From contig OU612071.1 in NCBI GenBank assembly GCA_914767715.1, positions 24,425,681 to 24,489,680 of the forward strand: DNA of 64,000 nucleotides, written 5' to 3'. Of this stretch, positions 1-11,874 are shown piece by piece (position 1 is the first letter of the stretch; the number at the start of each line of letters is the position of its first letter). Origin of the DNA: Membranipora membranacea. Lineage: Eukaryota; Bryozoa; Gymnolaemata; Cheilostomatida; Membraniporidae. The translations under genes were made by a program, and so were the position numbers. The notes under the pieces were generated by a model. The model was not told the DNA's origin and ran no database searches. It worked only from the letters and a program-made list of their open reading frames with translations.

Positions 1-2457
1 CTTCTACAGATAGTTAACACTATTAAAACAAGCTAACAGGGTAACTGAGGAATTGCAGCAATTAAAAGCGTGAAGGGAGACAAGTTCATTACCACCAACT
101 GCACTCTAACTATGATGGCCATCTTGCTACAGGAGAATTTCATAAGCCCTGAGTAGAGTATATCAGCTAGCTGGTTTGCTAGCCGCCCCGCGTGCAGTTC
201 AGTGCATGAAGATAACTATACCATATGATATGTTTAATCTTGTGGCTTAATATTATAAACTTTCCTATGGTAGTCATGTTTGAAGTTATGTTATATAATA
301 GCTTGAATATTCACTGCTGAGAATGCATGTCTTCGGGATCACCTTGGCATATTGTTCTTCTAGCACTCCAGTCCTATGATTCCCTTGAGTGTGGATGTTG
401 TAAGCCAAATTTGAATTTGATATGGGTGGATGATTGCTTAACATAGACTGGGCCTCGTATACCTACCTTTTCTGTTTAAGTGCCTTAGGAGATTTACCGA
501 TGGTAGTGGATTAGAATTTTAATTCTGATGTTGTTCATGTCATATTATATAAGTGCTACGTAGCCATCAGGCCTTGCTCACTGGATGCATCTACAGTTCA
601 CTACCTTTAGGTGTAAACTATTCTGGTCACTGCTCTATGCACCTTACAGATCACTTTGGAATAATTGTAGGACATAATAACCAACCAGTTAAACCATTGT
701 GATCATTGGGTGCTTCTGCTCTTCTAAGGTTCTCAGCTGTCTCGCAAAATTCAAGTTTTTTTGAGGGAAATCAATCATTGTCTATCTGGCTTACATAACA
801 TTGGACACTTCATCATAGTATTAGGATAACAAAGAAATCCTGGTTAGCTCACAACCTTATTTTTTCTCTATTTGTCATCTACTTGAATCTATAATCTTCA
901 TTCAAATATGACGGTGATTTTAAGAATCCTCAGTAGTACAAATAAGTCAGATATTTCACCAATCATAAACAGGTTTACAATTATAGCATTTATCCTGATA
1001 CAAGGAACCAAGTAATCTTGCCAAAGCCCAGCCCAGCCTAGCTTTCTCTGGTTTCATGATATTAACATCTGTAATTATTGAGCATATTATATTGATTGTA
1101 TTAGAGCAAATAGGAGAGGAAAGATCATCAATCTAAATCAAGTTGATAGGTTGACTCGGCAAAAGTGACATATATTATCCTGATACAAGGAACTTGTGTA
1201 GGTACTCCAACAGGTACCAGCATATTTGATTGTTCTTATATTGGTTACATATGATACACTTATGGATCACATATTATTTCAAGCGATACAGTAATCTGAT
1301 TGGCTAAGCGATCACCAAATCACATTTGAAAGAAATTTTATTTCCTGGAAGGAATTAGAAACAGTGTATGATTATGAATGTGTCATTGCAAAATTAAGAT
1401 GAACTCAATGACATCGTGTGAAAGGCTTATCCTAAACTCCTAAATAAGCCAGGGATATTATGAGAATACATTCTGCCTGGTTCTCACGACTTTTATTAGT
1501 GAACATTTTCTATCACAAAGATACTCTGGGTAGTTAAGATAGAGACATTGTTTCAAATCAAAGCATTTAGTAATTAGCTTTTGACAAGATATGATTATGT
1601 TCATCACATAATTACTCGTTCAAAAAAAAGCTGAAAGTTTACTTCAGAGCAGAAGAAATTCATCCCCTGTGAATGCTAAACTTGCAAAAGGATATTTCTC
1701 CTATAATGTCAAATAAAAACTTGGTAGACAGTTTTCCAATTTGCCCTCATCGCTGTTGAAAAGTTGATTGCTAATGGTTGTTAGTTTGAGACTCTTACTA
1801 ACGAATGTTCTCACGTGTTTTGCGACTAATATAAAAACCTTGTTTCTATAACTTGCAACACATGCATCCCTACCAATGATTGAGAGCTCAGCCTTTGTGC
1901 TTGTCAGAGCCTCCAGGCTTGCAGGTCTAAACTATTCAATTTTTTATGACCTCTATTTGCCGGAGGCAAAGAGCTCAACGAAAATCAGCAGTATCACAGT
2001 GTTTTGGTTCAAGCTCATTCAAGTTCATTGCCTTGATGCTGCAATGTAAGCACCTCAATAAACTGGATTCAATGATAGGTTTTAGCAACAAAGAACCAAT
2101 AACCTCCGGTTAGGAAATGGCTCAGGAAAGCACGGTCTTGGATTTAATGATCGTTAGATACTATCAAACCTGTCAACTTTTTCCTGGTCATACCATTTTA
2201 TTTAAGTGAAAATATATAGTCTGTCTCTGCATCACCATCACACCAAAAATAAAGGTAATTAAATTCTAATTCTAATATAATCATGTTGTAAAGTGCCTGA
2301 CTACGACAACAGGGAAATCATCATAATTAAAATGTCATACTGTTTCCTTGTACAAGAGAATCCTACTTTATGTAATCTTGATTATCCGATTACCCACATA
2401 TATCAGGAAATTTGTGACAGTTATCCACTAAGCGGCACATGTAACAATTTTCAAGGG

Positions 2458-2466
2458 TATATAAAG
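2458..2466 (+). promoter_or_regulatory. TATA box of secreted protein gene, left copy
   Basis: TATATAAAG lies 91 bases before the ATG at 2549, giving an expected start of transcription near 2490 and a 5' leader of about 60 bases. The same box at about the same distance stands in front of the inverted copy. The 186 bases ending just past the box differ at only four places between the two copies. Confidence 0.75.
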
Positions 2467-2548
2467 GTAGGACTCTGATATTGTTAGCATTATTGAACGT
2501 ACATCAAAGCAACTGTTTACTCACTATAGGAGATCAATCAACACAAGG

Positions 2549-3680
2549 ATGGGGTTAACAGTAAGGTAAGAACAACCTCTCATAGAACAATCACCACAAA
2601 ATCAATGTACATGTTCAAATAATGTTATAATTTGTAAAATGATACAGATATTTAGGCCAACACAGTTTTATTATACCAGCATTTATACATTAAGTTTCTC
2701 TTTACAGAACATTGATGATTTGTTTTGTGGGAGTGGTTTTTCTGGTCAGTGAAACTGAAGGGAAGAATGGACAGAATTGGAACGGTAAGTGTTATGAAAT
2801 CCTAAGTTAGAGTGCAATTCCACGGTAACTACCTCCTGACAACAAAATGTATTTGAATTTCAATATTCTATAAATTGTCAGCGCATAAATCTCATCACTT
2901 TTCTTTGACATGATTTGAAACTGTTTTCGAAACACAGCAGGCCAGTTATTCTGAACTCATTATTTGAAATTAAGTCAAGCAAATCTTAAGAGTATCTTTT
3001 GAAGAATATATCATGATTTGATTGCCAGTTATGATTGTGAAAATATAGATGCATCAGACATCGCCGCTGAATCGTAAAATATTCTCTCCCAATAGAATTC
3101 CCCTTCATCTCAACTTAGTTATTATGATAGATTTTGAGAGATAGCAATAAACAAACAACAAGGGAAGCTTCAAATTGACTATAATGCATGATGGTGTGGT
3201 GTGATGTCATTGACGTTAGGATTGCAATTTTCTCTAGGTAACAACGGGAATGGTGACAATGGAAATGGCTTCAATGGTAACAATGGGAATGATAACAATG
3301 GAAATAGTAACACTAGTAACAATAGTAACAATAGTAACAATGGGAATGGCAATGTCGGCAATGGAAACAATGCCAATGGCAACAACGGCTGTAGAATTGG
3401 TTGGATTCTGACTGCAAACTCTGCTAAAACTCCAAGCTGCGTTGAACCTAACTATGGAAATACTAACGGGAATGGAAATGGTAATGCATACTCTAATGGT
3501 AACGGAAATGGTAACAATGGCAATGGTAATAGTAACTGGAAGAGAAGTCCCAGTTGGTGCTGTCCTCCTCCAGTAACAGCATCTCCTTCTAAGAAGATGA
3601 TATGTCCTGAAAGATTCTGGTGGTCTGAGAATGGAAAAGGGAAAAACTGCTATCCTCTTACTGGGTACTGCTGTTGTTAA
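2549..3680 (+). CDS. Secreted Asn/Gly-repeat, cysteine-rich protein (copy A), three exons
   Basis: Exons read 2549-2565, 2708-2784 and 3238-3680, joined by GTAAGA...ACAG and GTAAGT...CTAG introns, giving 178 residues. Exon 1 encodes only five codons plus two bases. Exon 2 supplies a hydrophobic signal peptide (core MICFVGVVFLVS) followed by a charged, hydrophilic stretch. Exon 3 opens with about 55 residues of Asn-Gly-rich repeat with some Asn-Ser/Thr sequons. Then come a Cys-containing block (CRIGWILTANSAKTPSC), a second Asn-Gly stretch, and a C-terminal part with WCCPPP, a RFWW motif and a terminal CCC. Nine cysteines lie after the first repeat. The start is fixed because the alternative upstream donor gives a frame that stops early. 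AATAAA follows the stop by about 130 bases. The structure predicts an extracellular protein, perhaps structural or adhesive or a defence peptide; this is inference. I do not recognise the family. Confidence 0.85.
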
Positions 3681-3812
3681 ACTCACATCGTAAAGGATGA
3701 AGATTAATATCTTATTGAGATAATTCCTGATTTTATATTTGAAGAAATAACCTTTTTACACCATTGACTGACAGTTTCATCAGCATCTTTCAAATACACA
3801 TTGACTATATTA

Positions 3813-3818
3813 AATAAA
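3813..3818 (+). promoter_or_regulatory. Poly(A) signal of copy A
   Basis: AATAAA about 133 bases after the stop codon of the secreted-protein gene, on the coding strand. The inverted copy has an unrelated insert at this place and lacks the hexamer. Confidence 0.6.
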
Positions 3819-5446
3819 TCTGCATCTCTTATTGCGAAATCACTATTTTGTCAGGATTTTGGTGCTTCTGACTTTTATCAGCCCATTTTGTTCTGAACTA
3901 GTAATACATCTACATGAATGATTTGAAAAAATCGCAAAACTCTCTTCTTGCATCGATCTACGACGATCCACTTGCATAACTTAATTGAATATAAATTACT
4001 CCAGACAAAAGGTGAGCCCAATATATGAAAGGCAGGACAACTTCAATTCAAATGGCAATTTTTCTAGGAGTCAATATTTCATCTGAAAACATAGTGAAAG
4101 GAATATATTCTCAAATTGAATTTTAGTAAGTCTGCGCTGAGGGGTGTGGTGTTCCCTGTTCTCTGTTCATCGCTCAAGCCATTTGATGTTTGACACCCAA
4201 TTGGAAGTATTTTATCTATGTACATCAGTGCTCCAATATTTATGCTAACTGAGTAGCATAGAATCAAATCTATGATCTCGATGCAACTTAATGGTCAGAT
4301 ATGTAGCAAGCACTTGTATTCATTATTTTCAGTATTTCTAAAAATAAACTACAATTAAAGTGTTGAGGAAAGCAAAATGCAACCATTGTTCATATCAAAG
4401 CAACCCAGCAGCAATATACAAAACACCAATTTTTCTTGCACTATGGCATATGTGAGTGATTTACTTGATTTAAAAGTTTGAAAACCCAGGATCTGGAAAG
4501 GTCTAGAGTTTGTTGTCTCCCTCTCCCTTATGCAGCTAATCATATAAATAATTTGAGTTGGTCTAGTTTTGATAGAAACTGCTCCGTGATAGGTTCTGGT
4601 GTGACTTTAGCAGCCTGGAATATATCATGACTGTGGCGGCTGCGCATTAGTTATAACAAGCTGTCCAGTATTGGCAGCACCATTATCGCATATTTACTGA
4701 CTTTGTAAATGATATTGAAATAGTCAACAAAATATTTTCAATGGATTTTGAATACTGGTACTGGTTTTATTAAAAGGCAACCAGGGTTTCAAACAAATTC
4801 TCATTGATTAACAGCAGATTGCACCTTTTGCATAGGGAAAAAGACAAAATCTAAATCGAATGATAAGTCAGCCAGAATTATTGTGAAACATTTCATCCAT
4901 CAGGTACTCAAACGCAGCTAGAATAGAATACCACAGAACAGTTTCCTGTTCCTGTTATTATTTAGCCTGTGCTCTATCATCATTACATCAATGTATTGTT
5001 ACCTCCCCTAAAAAGTTTTACCCAGCTTAGAGTCAGCAACTACTTTGAGTTTTGCATCGCGTAATGCACAAAGCTGATGTTGGTCAGCACATTATTTACA
5101 ACCCACCAATGCATTGCTGCGAAAACTTGGTTGCCCTTTAATGCTATCAGCTGCAATGTATAATAGTCTAGATGACTCTGCCATAAGCCAGTTTTAACTT
5201 TCCTTACAAATCACATAATTTTGATCGATTTGAGTTGATATTTTAGATCTATTGTTTATAACTATTGGTATGGCTTCTATTCAAGCAAGCAAGTTAGGAT
5301 AATAGGAAACTAAAAACATTAGAGTAAAGTGGTGATGAGGTCTACATGCGCAATAGCTTTGAAAATGTCGCAGCTAGTCGAGGCGCAAGGCCAAATTGCC
5401 ATACAAGACGCGGCAATGGAAATCAATTAAATTACGATGAACAAAG

Positions 5447-5720
5447 TTCAAACCTTAAATCCAAGAGGTGACAGTTAAGAGCCGTTTTTAAGGCCACCTG
5501 ACTCTCTACTCTCTACCGATTGTTAGGTTGTCAGGCAGCTTGTTCCACAGTGCTATTATTTGATATGAGTCCCGTCATTGACCTGAACTGGTTGTGGAAT
5601 TGGCGAGCTGAAGTTTTATGTTGGATGAGCTTATGTTGTAGACATGATTGGAATGAAGGTCCAATAAGATTTGGAAGAAATTTCATTTCCTCTTGAAAAT
5701 ATTTCTGAATAGGACCGATG
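5447..5720 (-). pseudogene. LINE reverse-transcriptase tail, left-arm remnant
   Basis: This is the counterpart of the LINE tail at 27540-27848 on the other arm. It lacks about 345 bases present there and is frameshifted, so only scattered matches to the tail remain, such as the reverse complement of the segment that reads ALWN.LPDNL in the better copy. It is non-functional and gives no sign of expression. Confidence 0.6.
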
Positions 5721-6959
5721 CAAACCTCTGTCCTCTCAGTATTCATTAGACAAAGCCAAATGGATGATTATGTAAGTTAAATTTCTAACTGAGTCCCTTG
5801 AAAAAGTTCCAATTTTATAAATTATCGGGTTTACCCCAGGAGGAGTCCACCTCCAGATGATGATGGTCATTAAAAAGTCTAAATATTTCCTCATGAAAGC
5901 TAGTAGGCCAGAAGCAGCTAAAGCATAAGTTGTTATGGCACAGGCAATATTTGATGGCAGGATACTGATCACGTTTTATACTTCATTGGTGTATGTTCTG
6001 TATAATTCACCGGGTGTACCCAGTTGTAGTGGTCATATTTAGAAATTAAAAGGTGTTTTGTTTTGGCATTATATGTATGGGGAAATAACTCCTGTTCTGT
6101 GTGATCTAAGTAATCTAATCATCAGGGAATTCCAGGATGAAATTGCATTGTGGGATTTTGTTGACATGGCAATTAATTCAACAAGTAATCTTGGAGAAAA
6201 GGCTGCTCGTATCAGACCAGCACAAATTGAAAAATTTCATTTGAATTATGTCAAACTACTTGGACTTGGACTAGTATCAAAGATTAAAAATACTTGATGG
6301 CAGGATACTTGATGCTAGTATGATATTGTATGGTCCTAAGACCACTGTCTTGGGGCAATTACAAACAACATTTTTGACGTTTCAATTGCCTCTTATGTCA
6401 TTTTTGGTTGGATATCTTTTGCATTTCACATGAGCAAAGAGTTCGATGAGTGCCTCAATTTTCAGAAAGAAACCAAACTGTCAGAGTCTGAAAAAAAGAT
6501 ATGCCAGCTTCGCATACTTTCCTAACATGCTAATGACATGATATGGGGATATGCGGTAGCGCTGTCTCTCATCATAAAACATATACAATTTAGAACCAAG
6601 TACTATAGTCTTGACTTGTGCCAACTGCATCAAACTCTTGATTTCCCACTAATCACATATCGATAGTGTGAATATTCGGGATATGCAGTAGTGCTGCGGC
6701 TGACCTCTTCAACTTGGTACACACTTTTTTCCTACATCAAATTTGTCTCACGCTATCATGTTTTGAGCAGTCTTATGTCTAGGCTGCTTTTTGTCTTGTT
6801 CTCGTTGAGATGCAGTGCTGTCACTGACCACCTTTTAAAATGATGTGATATAATATCTTGTTAAAATCATACATATAGTCGTGATTCCTGCTGACCATAT
6901 TAATCACTTAACACTTAACACTTAACATTTCACTTACCTAACCGATTGTGAAGAAAGTT

Positions 6960-7560
6960 GCAGGTTTGCTGCCGCGCTGCCGCTGATATGATTGCTACAA
7001 CCGGGTACACTCTCAGTTTTGGATTCAGCACGTTGTTCTACCCTAGATATACCCTTGTTTTAAACTCTTAACATTTCACTTATTATTAGCGATCTTGATA
7101 TGCTGCCACATTGCCGATCTTCTGCTGACATGATTGCTACTACTGGGTACACTAGACCAAGTTTGGTCCATTTGCCTACATTCCAAGCTGTGGCTCCCGA
7201 TCCACTGGTCACGCCGCGGCGTGACCGATGGATTGGGAGCAACAGGCATGCAGGCAATTGGATCAAACTTGTTCTAGGTTACACCCTATTTCTTTATATT
7301 CAGCACGTTGTTATACCCTTGAAACACCTTTTATTTAAACACCTAATATTTCACTCATTAAAAGCAATTTTTAGAAGAAATTAGGACATGCTGCCGCCCT
7401 GCCGCTGACATGATTGCTACAACTGGGTACAACCTTAATTTTGGATTCACCACGTTGTTCCACCCTAGAAACACCTTTTATTGAATTCTTAACATTTCAC
7501 TTATTATATGCAATTTTGAGAAATATTGCGGATATGCTGCCGCAAGACAGTATCATACTA
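6960..7560 (+). repeat. Degenerate subrepeats inside the 2-kb transposon
   Basis: The phrase TGCTGCCGC, then a GCTGACATGATTGCTACAAC-like stretch, then GGGTAC and CACGTTGTT recurs at about 6968, 7100 and 7391, with a partial fourth near 7535. The base period is about 135-140 bp. The second unit is lengthened by a palindromic insert at 7145-7287. Confidence 0.7.
7145..7287. repeat. Small palindromic element nested in a subrepeat
   Basis: About 130-140 bp that fold back on themselves around a perfect GTCACGCCGCGGCGTGAC core centred at 7216/7217, with arms that carry a few mismatches and one indel. TACAC stands on both sides, and other copies of the host subrepeat lack the palindrome. It is therefore a tertiary insertion: palindrome within transposon within inverted duplication. 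Confidence 0.75.
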
Positions 7561-8671
7561 ACCTCATAAAGATCTGACATTATACTTATTGAAAATTTTA
7601 AATTTGTACTGATCTAACACGAGCAGACTTCTGCAAGTTTACGTGGTAAATAAATTGGCAAGTCAACAATATCCCCACAATGCAGTTTCAACCTGAAATT
7701 CCCTGAAGATTAGATTAGCAAGATTACACAGAATAGGAGTTATGTCCCTACACATATAATGCAAAAACAAAACACCTTTTAATTTCTGAATATGACCACT
7801 ACAACTGGGTACACCCGGTGAATTTTACAGAAGAAACATCTATGAAGTATAATATGCGAGCAGTTTCCTGCTATCAAAAATTGTCCATGCCATTATTTGA
7901 TAGAGCAGTTACAGCTAGGCTGCTTCTGGCCTATAGTGCGAATAACCACAAAATTATACGCAACAGGATGTTGGTTTACTGTCAAACGCAATCTGAAAAT
8001 TCGAAATATTTTCATATACCTTGATATTTATTTGGTTATAACAACATACAAAGGTATATACGCATTGCATTGGTTAACTGAGAGAGTAGAATTGAATAAA
8101 CATGCAGGAAGGTAAGATATACTGAATCACACAAAATTAAGGAAAACTTGACAGGCACAATCCCATTGTATGACCCAAGTTACTGTTTACAGAATAAGGA
8201 TTTTTAAAATCCATTTTTCTTTTGACAGCAGGTTGATTGTATGTTAACTGGCAGTTTTGTTCCTGGCTAAAGCGACAGAAGTCATTGATGACTTTATAAA
8301 CACACTGTTGGTGTAACATACAGTATGCACAAACACATAAAATACAACAGCTAGCTTGTGGGTACACCTCAATAACATTAATGTTTGTGTAAATTATTTT
8401 GCGATGATCAACTGGAATAGAAGCGTCCGCTCATAAGAGCAGGGATCTTCATTTCTTTCACTTTCTAGATGAAATTATGTACAAAATACATTAGCTTAGC
8501 TTGTTAGGTGTAGCTAGGATTAGTCATAAAGTTTTAAGCCCAAAATTTGAAATGAACTTAACCATTTTTGTAATATTCTCAAGAATTTGAATTTCATCGG
8601 TGTGAATGCTAATTGAACAGGTGAATCCTTGCATGATATACGTTAATGTGAAGATAGAAATGCAAAAGTGA

Positions 8672-8702
8672 TCTATATATATATATATATATATATATAT
8701 AG
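8672..8702. repeat. (TA)n microsatellite
   Basis: About 15 uninterrupted TA units, flanked by a short inverted GATCT/AGAT pair. Confidence 0.95.
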
Positions 8703-9504
8703 ATTGATGAAAGTGATCTGTGGAGCGTCACTTTTCATCAATATTTATGACATACAATGTATACGAATAGGATTTTTTTTAAGCGTAGCCAACTGAGATC
8801 TGCTTATCCTTGTAATTGTTCTCTTATTCGGAAGATGTTCAGTAGAATAGAGCTAAAATTGAGGTAATAAAGACATAATCGCATATTTACCAGCTGGCAA
8901 TCACCGCGAAATTAGTGTGCCTAACTTAAAATTTTCTACATTTAGATAACTCAGTTCCGAAAGAAAGACTATCTACATAATATACCTTTATTTTTGTCCT
9001 TGTATTCTGCTTTAAAGAAACATTGAAAACCATGAGTAATAAATGTTCAAAAGAAAATAAATAAGAGCACGGGTCAGCCAAATAGCCTGTGACTAGAGTT
9101 GCGGCTAAACATGCAAATAATTACAAAATGACAACAAGAACATCATGAAGAGCTTAGACAAAACATCCCCACCGTACCCGCTATATGCTATTGTTTTGCA
9201 CCATATAGTAATAACAAGTCCTCCTACTTTGGACAGAAAGTTGATGATAATGTGTATACTGGCAGCAGTATATCTGAACAGTGAAACTAGAGGGCAGAAT
9301 GGATATTTTCAGCTCCGAAAATATCTATTACAGTTTTAACCTGCGAACAGCTATTTATGATTGATTGATTGATTGTAGGCTATAACAAATGAGTAACAGA
9401 TTTCACTTGGTATTACTATCACCAACCATAAAAGTTCCGAGAAAACTGTTGCTGGTACACTCTGGTGGTAGAAAAAGTGAGGTTGCCTTGCATGCAAAAT
9501 GAGG

Positions 9505-10368
9505 TTAAGGTAGAGACACAGGGGTCAGCAATTATGGACTTTCTATACATCGTTGGAAAGCTGCCAAGCTACTGGTCGTTGATAGCTCATCAAAAATATG
9601 ATTGGATGATGTTGTGTCATTTTATCGGAGAAATGAGGCCGTAAAGGCTAATTTTAGCAGAGTGGATGGCTGCGCGAAGTTCAACACAGGTTGTATTTAT
9701 TCTTAGCGACATAGTTCATCCTTAATTTTTGTTGAAATAATATTTGATGAGCCCAAGGTGGCTTTTAATGTCGCTTCATATTGCGTGTGGTTTTTAAATT
9801 TGATGATATAATGTGCAATCTTAAGCACCGATTCGAGACAGTTAAAAAAAACAAGAGCCAATTTGTTTGCTTTTTTCCACTAGATTGCTATTTAACTACC
9901 TTTGATGGTCTATGCTGATCTTGATACATTTGTTATACTACTGAAATTTTGGGTGTGTTTCATTTAACATCAATTCAGTGGAAAACAGCAAATATTTGGC
10001 TCATATTTATTCGAACTGTCTCAAATGGCGGCTTAAATTTTGCATTAAATCATCAAATTTAAAAAACCACACGCATTATGATGTGACGTGAAAAGCCACT
10101 TTGTCCGCATTAATCATTATTTTCAACCAAAAATTGAGGTGAATTATGTCTCTAAGAATAAATATAACCTATTTTGAAACTTCTAGCAATTAATTTAGCT
10201 CAGCCATCCACTTTGCTAAAAACAGCCTTTTGGGCCTTATTTCTCTAATAAAATGACGCGAGGTCATCCAATCATATTTTTGATGAGCTATTACCGATCA
10301 GTAGCTCGGCAGCTTTCCAACGGTGCATAAAAAGTCCATATTTGCTGACCACAGTGTCTCTACCTTAA
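9505..10368. mobile_element. TTAA-flanked foldback element, copy A (864 bp)
   Basis: The ends are TTAA-GGTAGAGACAC and its mirror, and the similarity continues inward for more than 400 bp on each side, so nearly the whole element is one inverted repeat centred near 9937. A TTAA target site is the hallmark of piggyBac-type insertion. No transposase frame is present. Copies or pieces of the same family occur at 16790-17320, 21488-22850 and 25432-25824. Confidence 0.8.
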
Positions 10369-10369
10369 A

Positions 10370-11198
10370 TATAGTGCGAGCATGTGCCTAAAAAAACAGT
10401 CTTTTCACCAGACCATTCGGTATTTAGTGTATCTGAGCCGACCTGTGGGGCATTGTTCTAGGTAATCCTGTATGAAGTGTTTATTTGCTGTGTTTATCTG
10501 CATAACTCGATTCTTAGTGTGATTGTCAACTAGGTCTAGTCTAGATAATGATACGGTTCTAGTCCTAGCGAGGATGCATTTAAAAATCTTACGCATGTCC
10601 TTCTTATCACATAGGTAAATGGAACGGTGGAAGACTGGAAGACAGGACATTGATATTGACACAATAAAACTTTTGAAAAGCATGCACGATAGTGGCTTAG
10701 TACTTAGATACTTAGATACAGAAAGTTTTTAACTATATATATCCTTTGATTTTCTTTACAAATTACATTTTGAGTATGGGCTTCAAATCTCCTCTCCAAG
10801 ATAGTCGGTTAGTTTGAATAATCAACACTTCTATCTGACCTGAGTCATAGATGCTGTCAAATTCATTTGGCCAATTATCATGAATTGGCATAACAGTCAA
10901 GATCAACCTCATAAAGGTGAATGATAAAATAATGGACAGAAGGCATTGTATTCAGAACTGTTTAATTTGAAACAAGGCATACTTTGCTGTATGCCAGATT
11001 TTTCTGGATTTCTTATGTTTCTTGCTAATGGTTATTGTGCTTTGAGTTTTCTAGCTCCTGTTGAAGTATTTTAAAATCTCCATAGGTGGAAACTGTGATT
11101 TTATTTACTGGTTTCCGCTGTCACTGAACTTAAATCAGGTTTTGCTAACATTTCAAACCTTTCATAACAACTTTTCAAGCATTCTGGCATTCTGGCAT
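10370..11198. other. No gene seen
   Basis: Between two foldback elements. The one longer reverse frame (10405-10683) shows no known motif, and nothing else was supported. Confidence 0.5.
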
Positions 11199-11874
11199 TC
11201 TGATCAAAATCTTGAGACATTAGTTTGTCGCAATTATGGGATACCATGGCTATATAGTAACAGAACTATCGAAATGAGTTTTACGTCTACACACCAAATT
11301 CTGTTATGACACATTTTCCTAGCTGATACTCAGTGGTTTTGCTAACCTTTTGTAGCATTGGGTTAACTGTATCTAAGTTGGGTCTTGTGTGGTCTTGTGT
11401 GTGATAGACAATTTATCGATTAAATGTTCAGTCCAATGACTGTAGTTGTCACATTTCAGGAATATATTTTACTACAGGTGGTACTCTGCGTTGCCGTATG
11501 CCCAATCATTTCACTGAAGGGTTTTTCTAAACATCTATTAGGAGTTATTCTCTTATTTCACATGGGGCGATGACTTCTGTAGGATCCCAAGATAATTTTG
11601 TACGGAGATAATACGCACACAATAATTTATGTTTATATGTTATGTTTTTACTCCTGCTTGTATCACTCCTAGCAAAAAAGACCACACAAGACCCAACTTA
11701 GATACAGTTAACCCAATGCTACAAAAGGCTAGCAAAACCACTGAGTATCAGTTAGGAAAATGTGTCATATCAGAATTTGGTGTGTAGACGTAAAATTCAT
11801 TTTGATGGTTCTGTGACTATATAGCCATGGTAGCCCATAATTGCGACAAGCTAATGAATCAAGATTTTGATGAA
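11199..11874. repeat. Foldback element with about 205-bp arms
   Basis: About 11199-11405 is repeated inverted at about 11670-11874, with ends reading TGATCAAAATCTTGA and the reverse complement of TCATCAAAATCTTGA. The loop of about 265 bp is unrelated to the arms. Matching short ORFs on both arms are a by-product of the repeat. A TCTTGTGTGG motif doubles at the inner end of the left arm. Confidence 0.75.

Larger units (their letters stand above)
5904..7933. mobile_element. Non-autonomous DNA transposon, 2030 bp, with empty site on the other arm
   Basis: The element begins TAGGCCAGAAGCAGC and ends with the exact reverse complement of those 15 bases. TAG stands directly outside each end (5901-5903, 7934-7936). 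The right arm near 27050 reads straight across as an uninterrupted AAAGCTAGCGCAAAT-type site, so this is an insertion made after the duplication. A 3-bp duplication would suit a PIF/Harbinger-like superfamily, but TA plus flanking similarity cannot be excluded. A 79-codon frame at 6058-6297 inside it has no recognised domain, and no transposase is visible. Confidence 0.8.
200..8257 (+). repeat. Left arm of large inverted duplication
   Basis: This stretch matches the reverse complement of about 26745-32990. Shared landmarks include the promoter and exons of the secreted-protein gene, a LINE tail, and a sharp inner end near 8257 (GGCAGTTTTGTTC here, matching GGCAGCTTTGTTC on the reverse strand near 26755). 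Similarity is weak before about 700, very high around 2290-2812 and about 90 percent or better for most of the rest. The arm may extend past the start of the window. It is longer than its partner mainly because of a 2.03-kb transposon at 5904-7933. The stretches 200-2290 and 3820-5440 hold no gene that I can see. Confidence 0.9.

Noticed and set aside
2293-2478. 61-codon ORF conserved on both inverted arms upstream of the secreted gene
   Set aside because: It overlaps the TATA box, starts with GTG, and three of the four differences between copies change the amino acid. It is conserved promoter DNA, not a gene.
3179-3686. Antisense Leu/Pro- and Ile/Thr-rich ORFs opposite exon 3, and the same at 29714-30094
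   Set aside because: They are reverse translations of the Asn/Gly repeat.
4079-4267. 62-codon reverse ORF with a 60-codon counterpart at 29016-29198
   Set aside because: All five substitutions alter the residue and there is no signal of coding constraint. It lies in the 3' flank of the duplicated gene.
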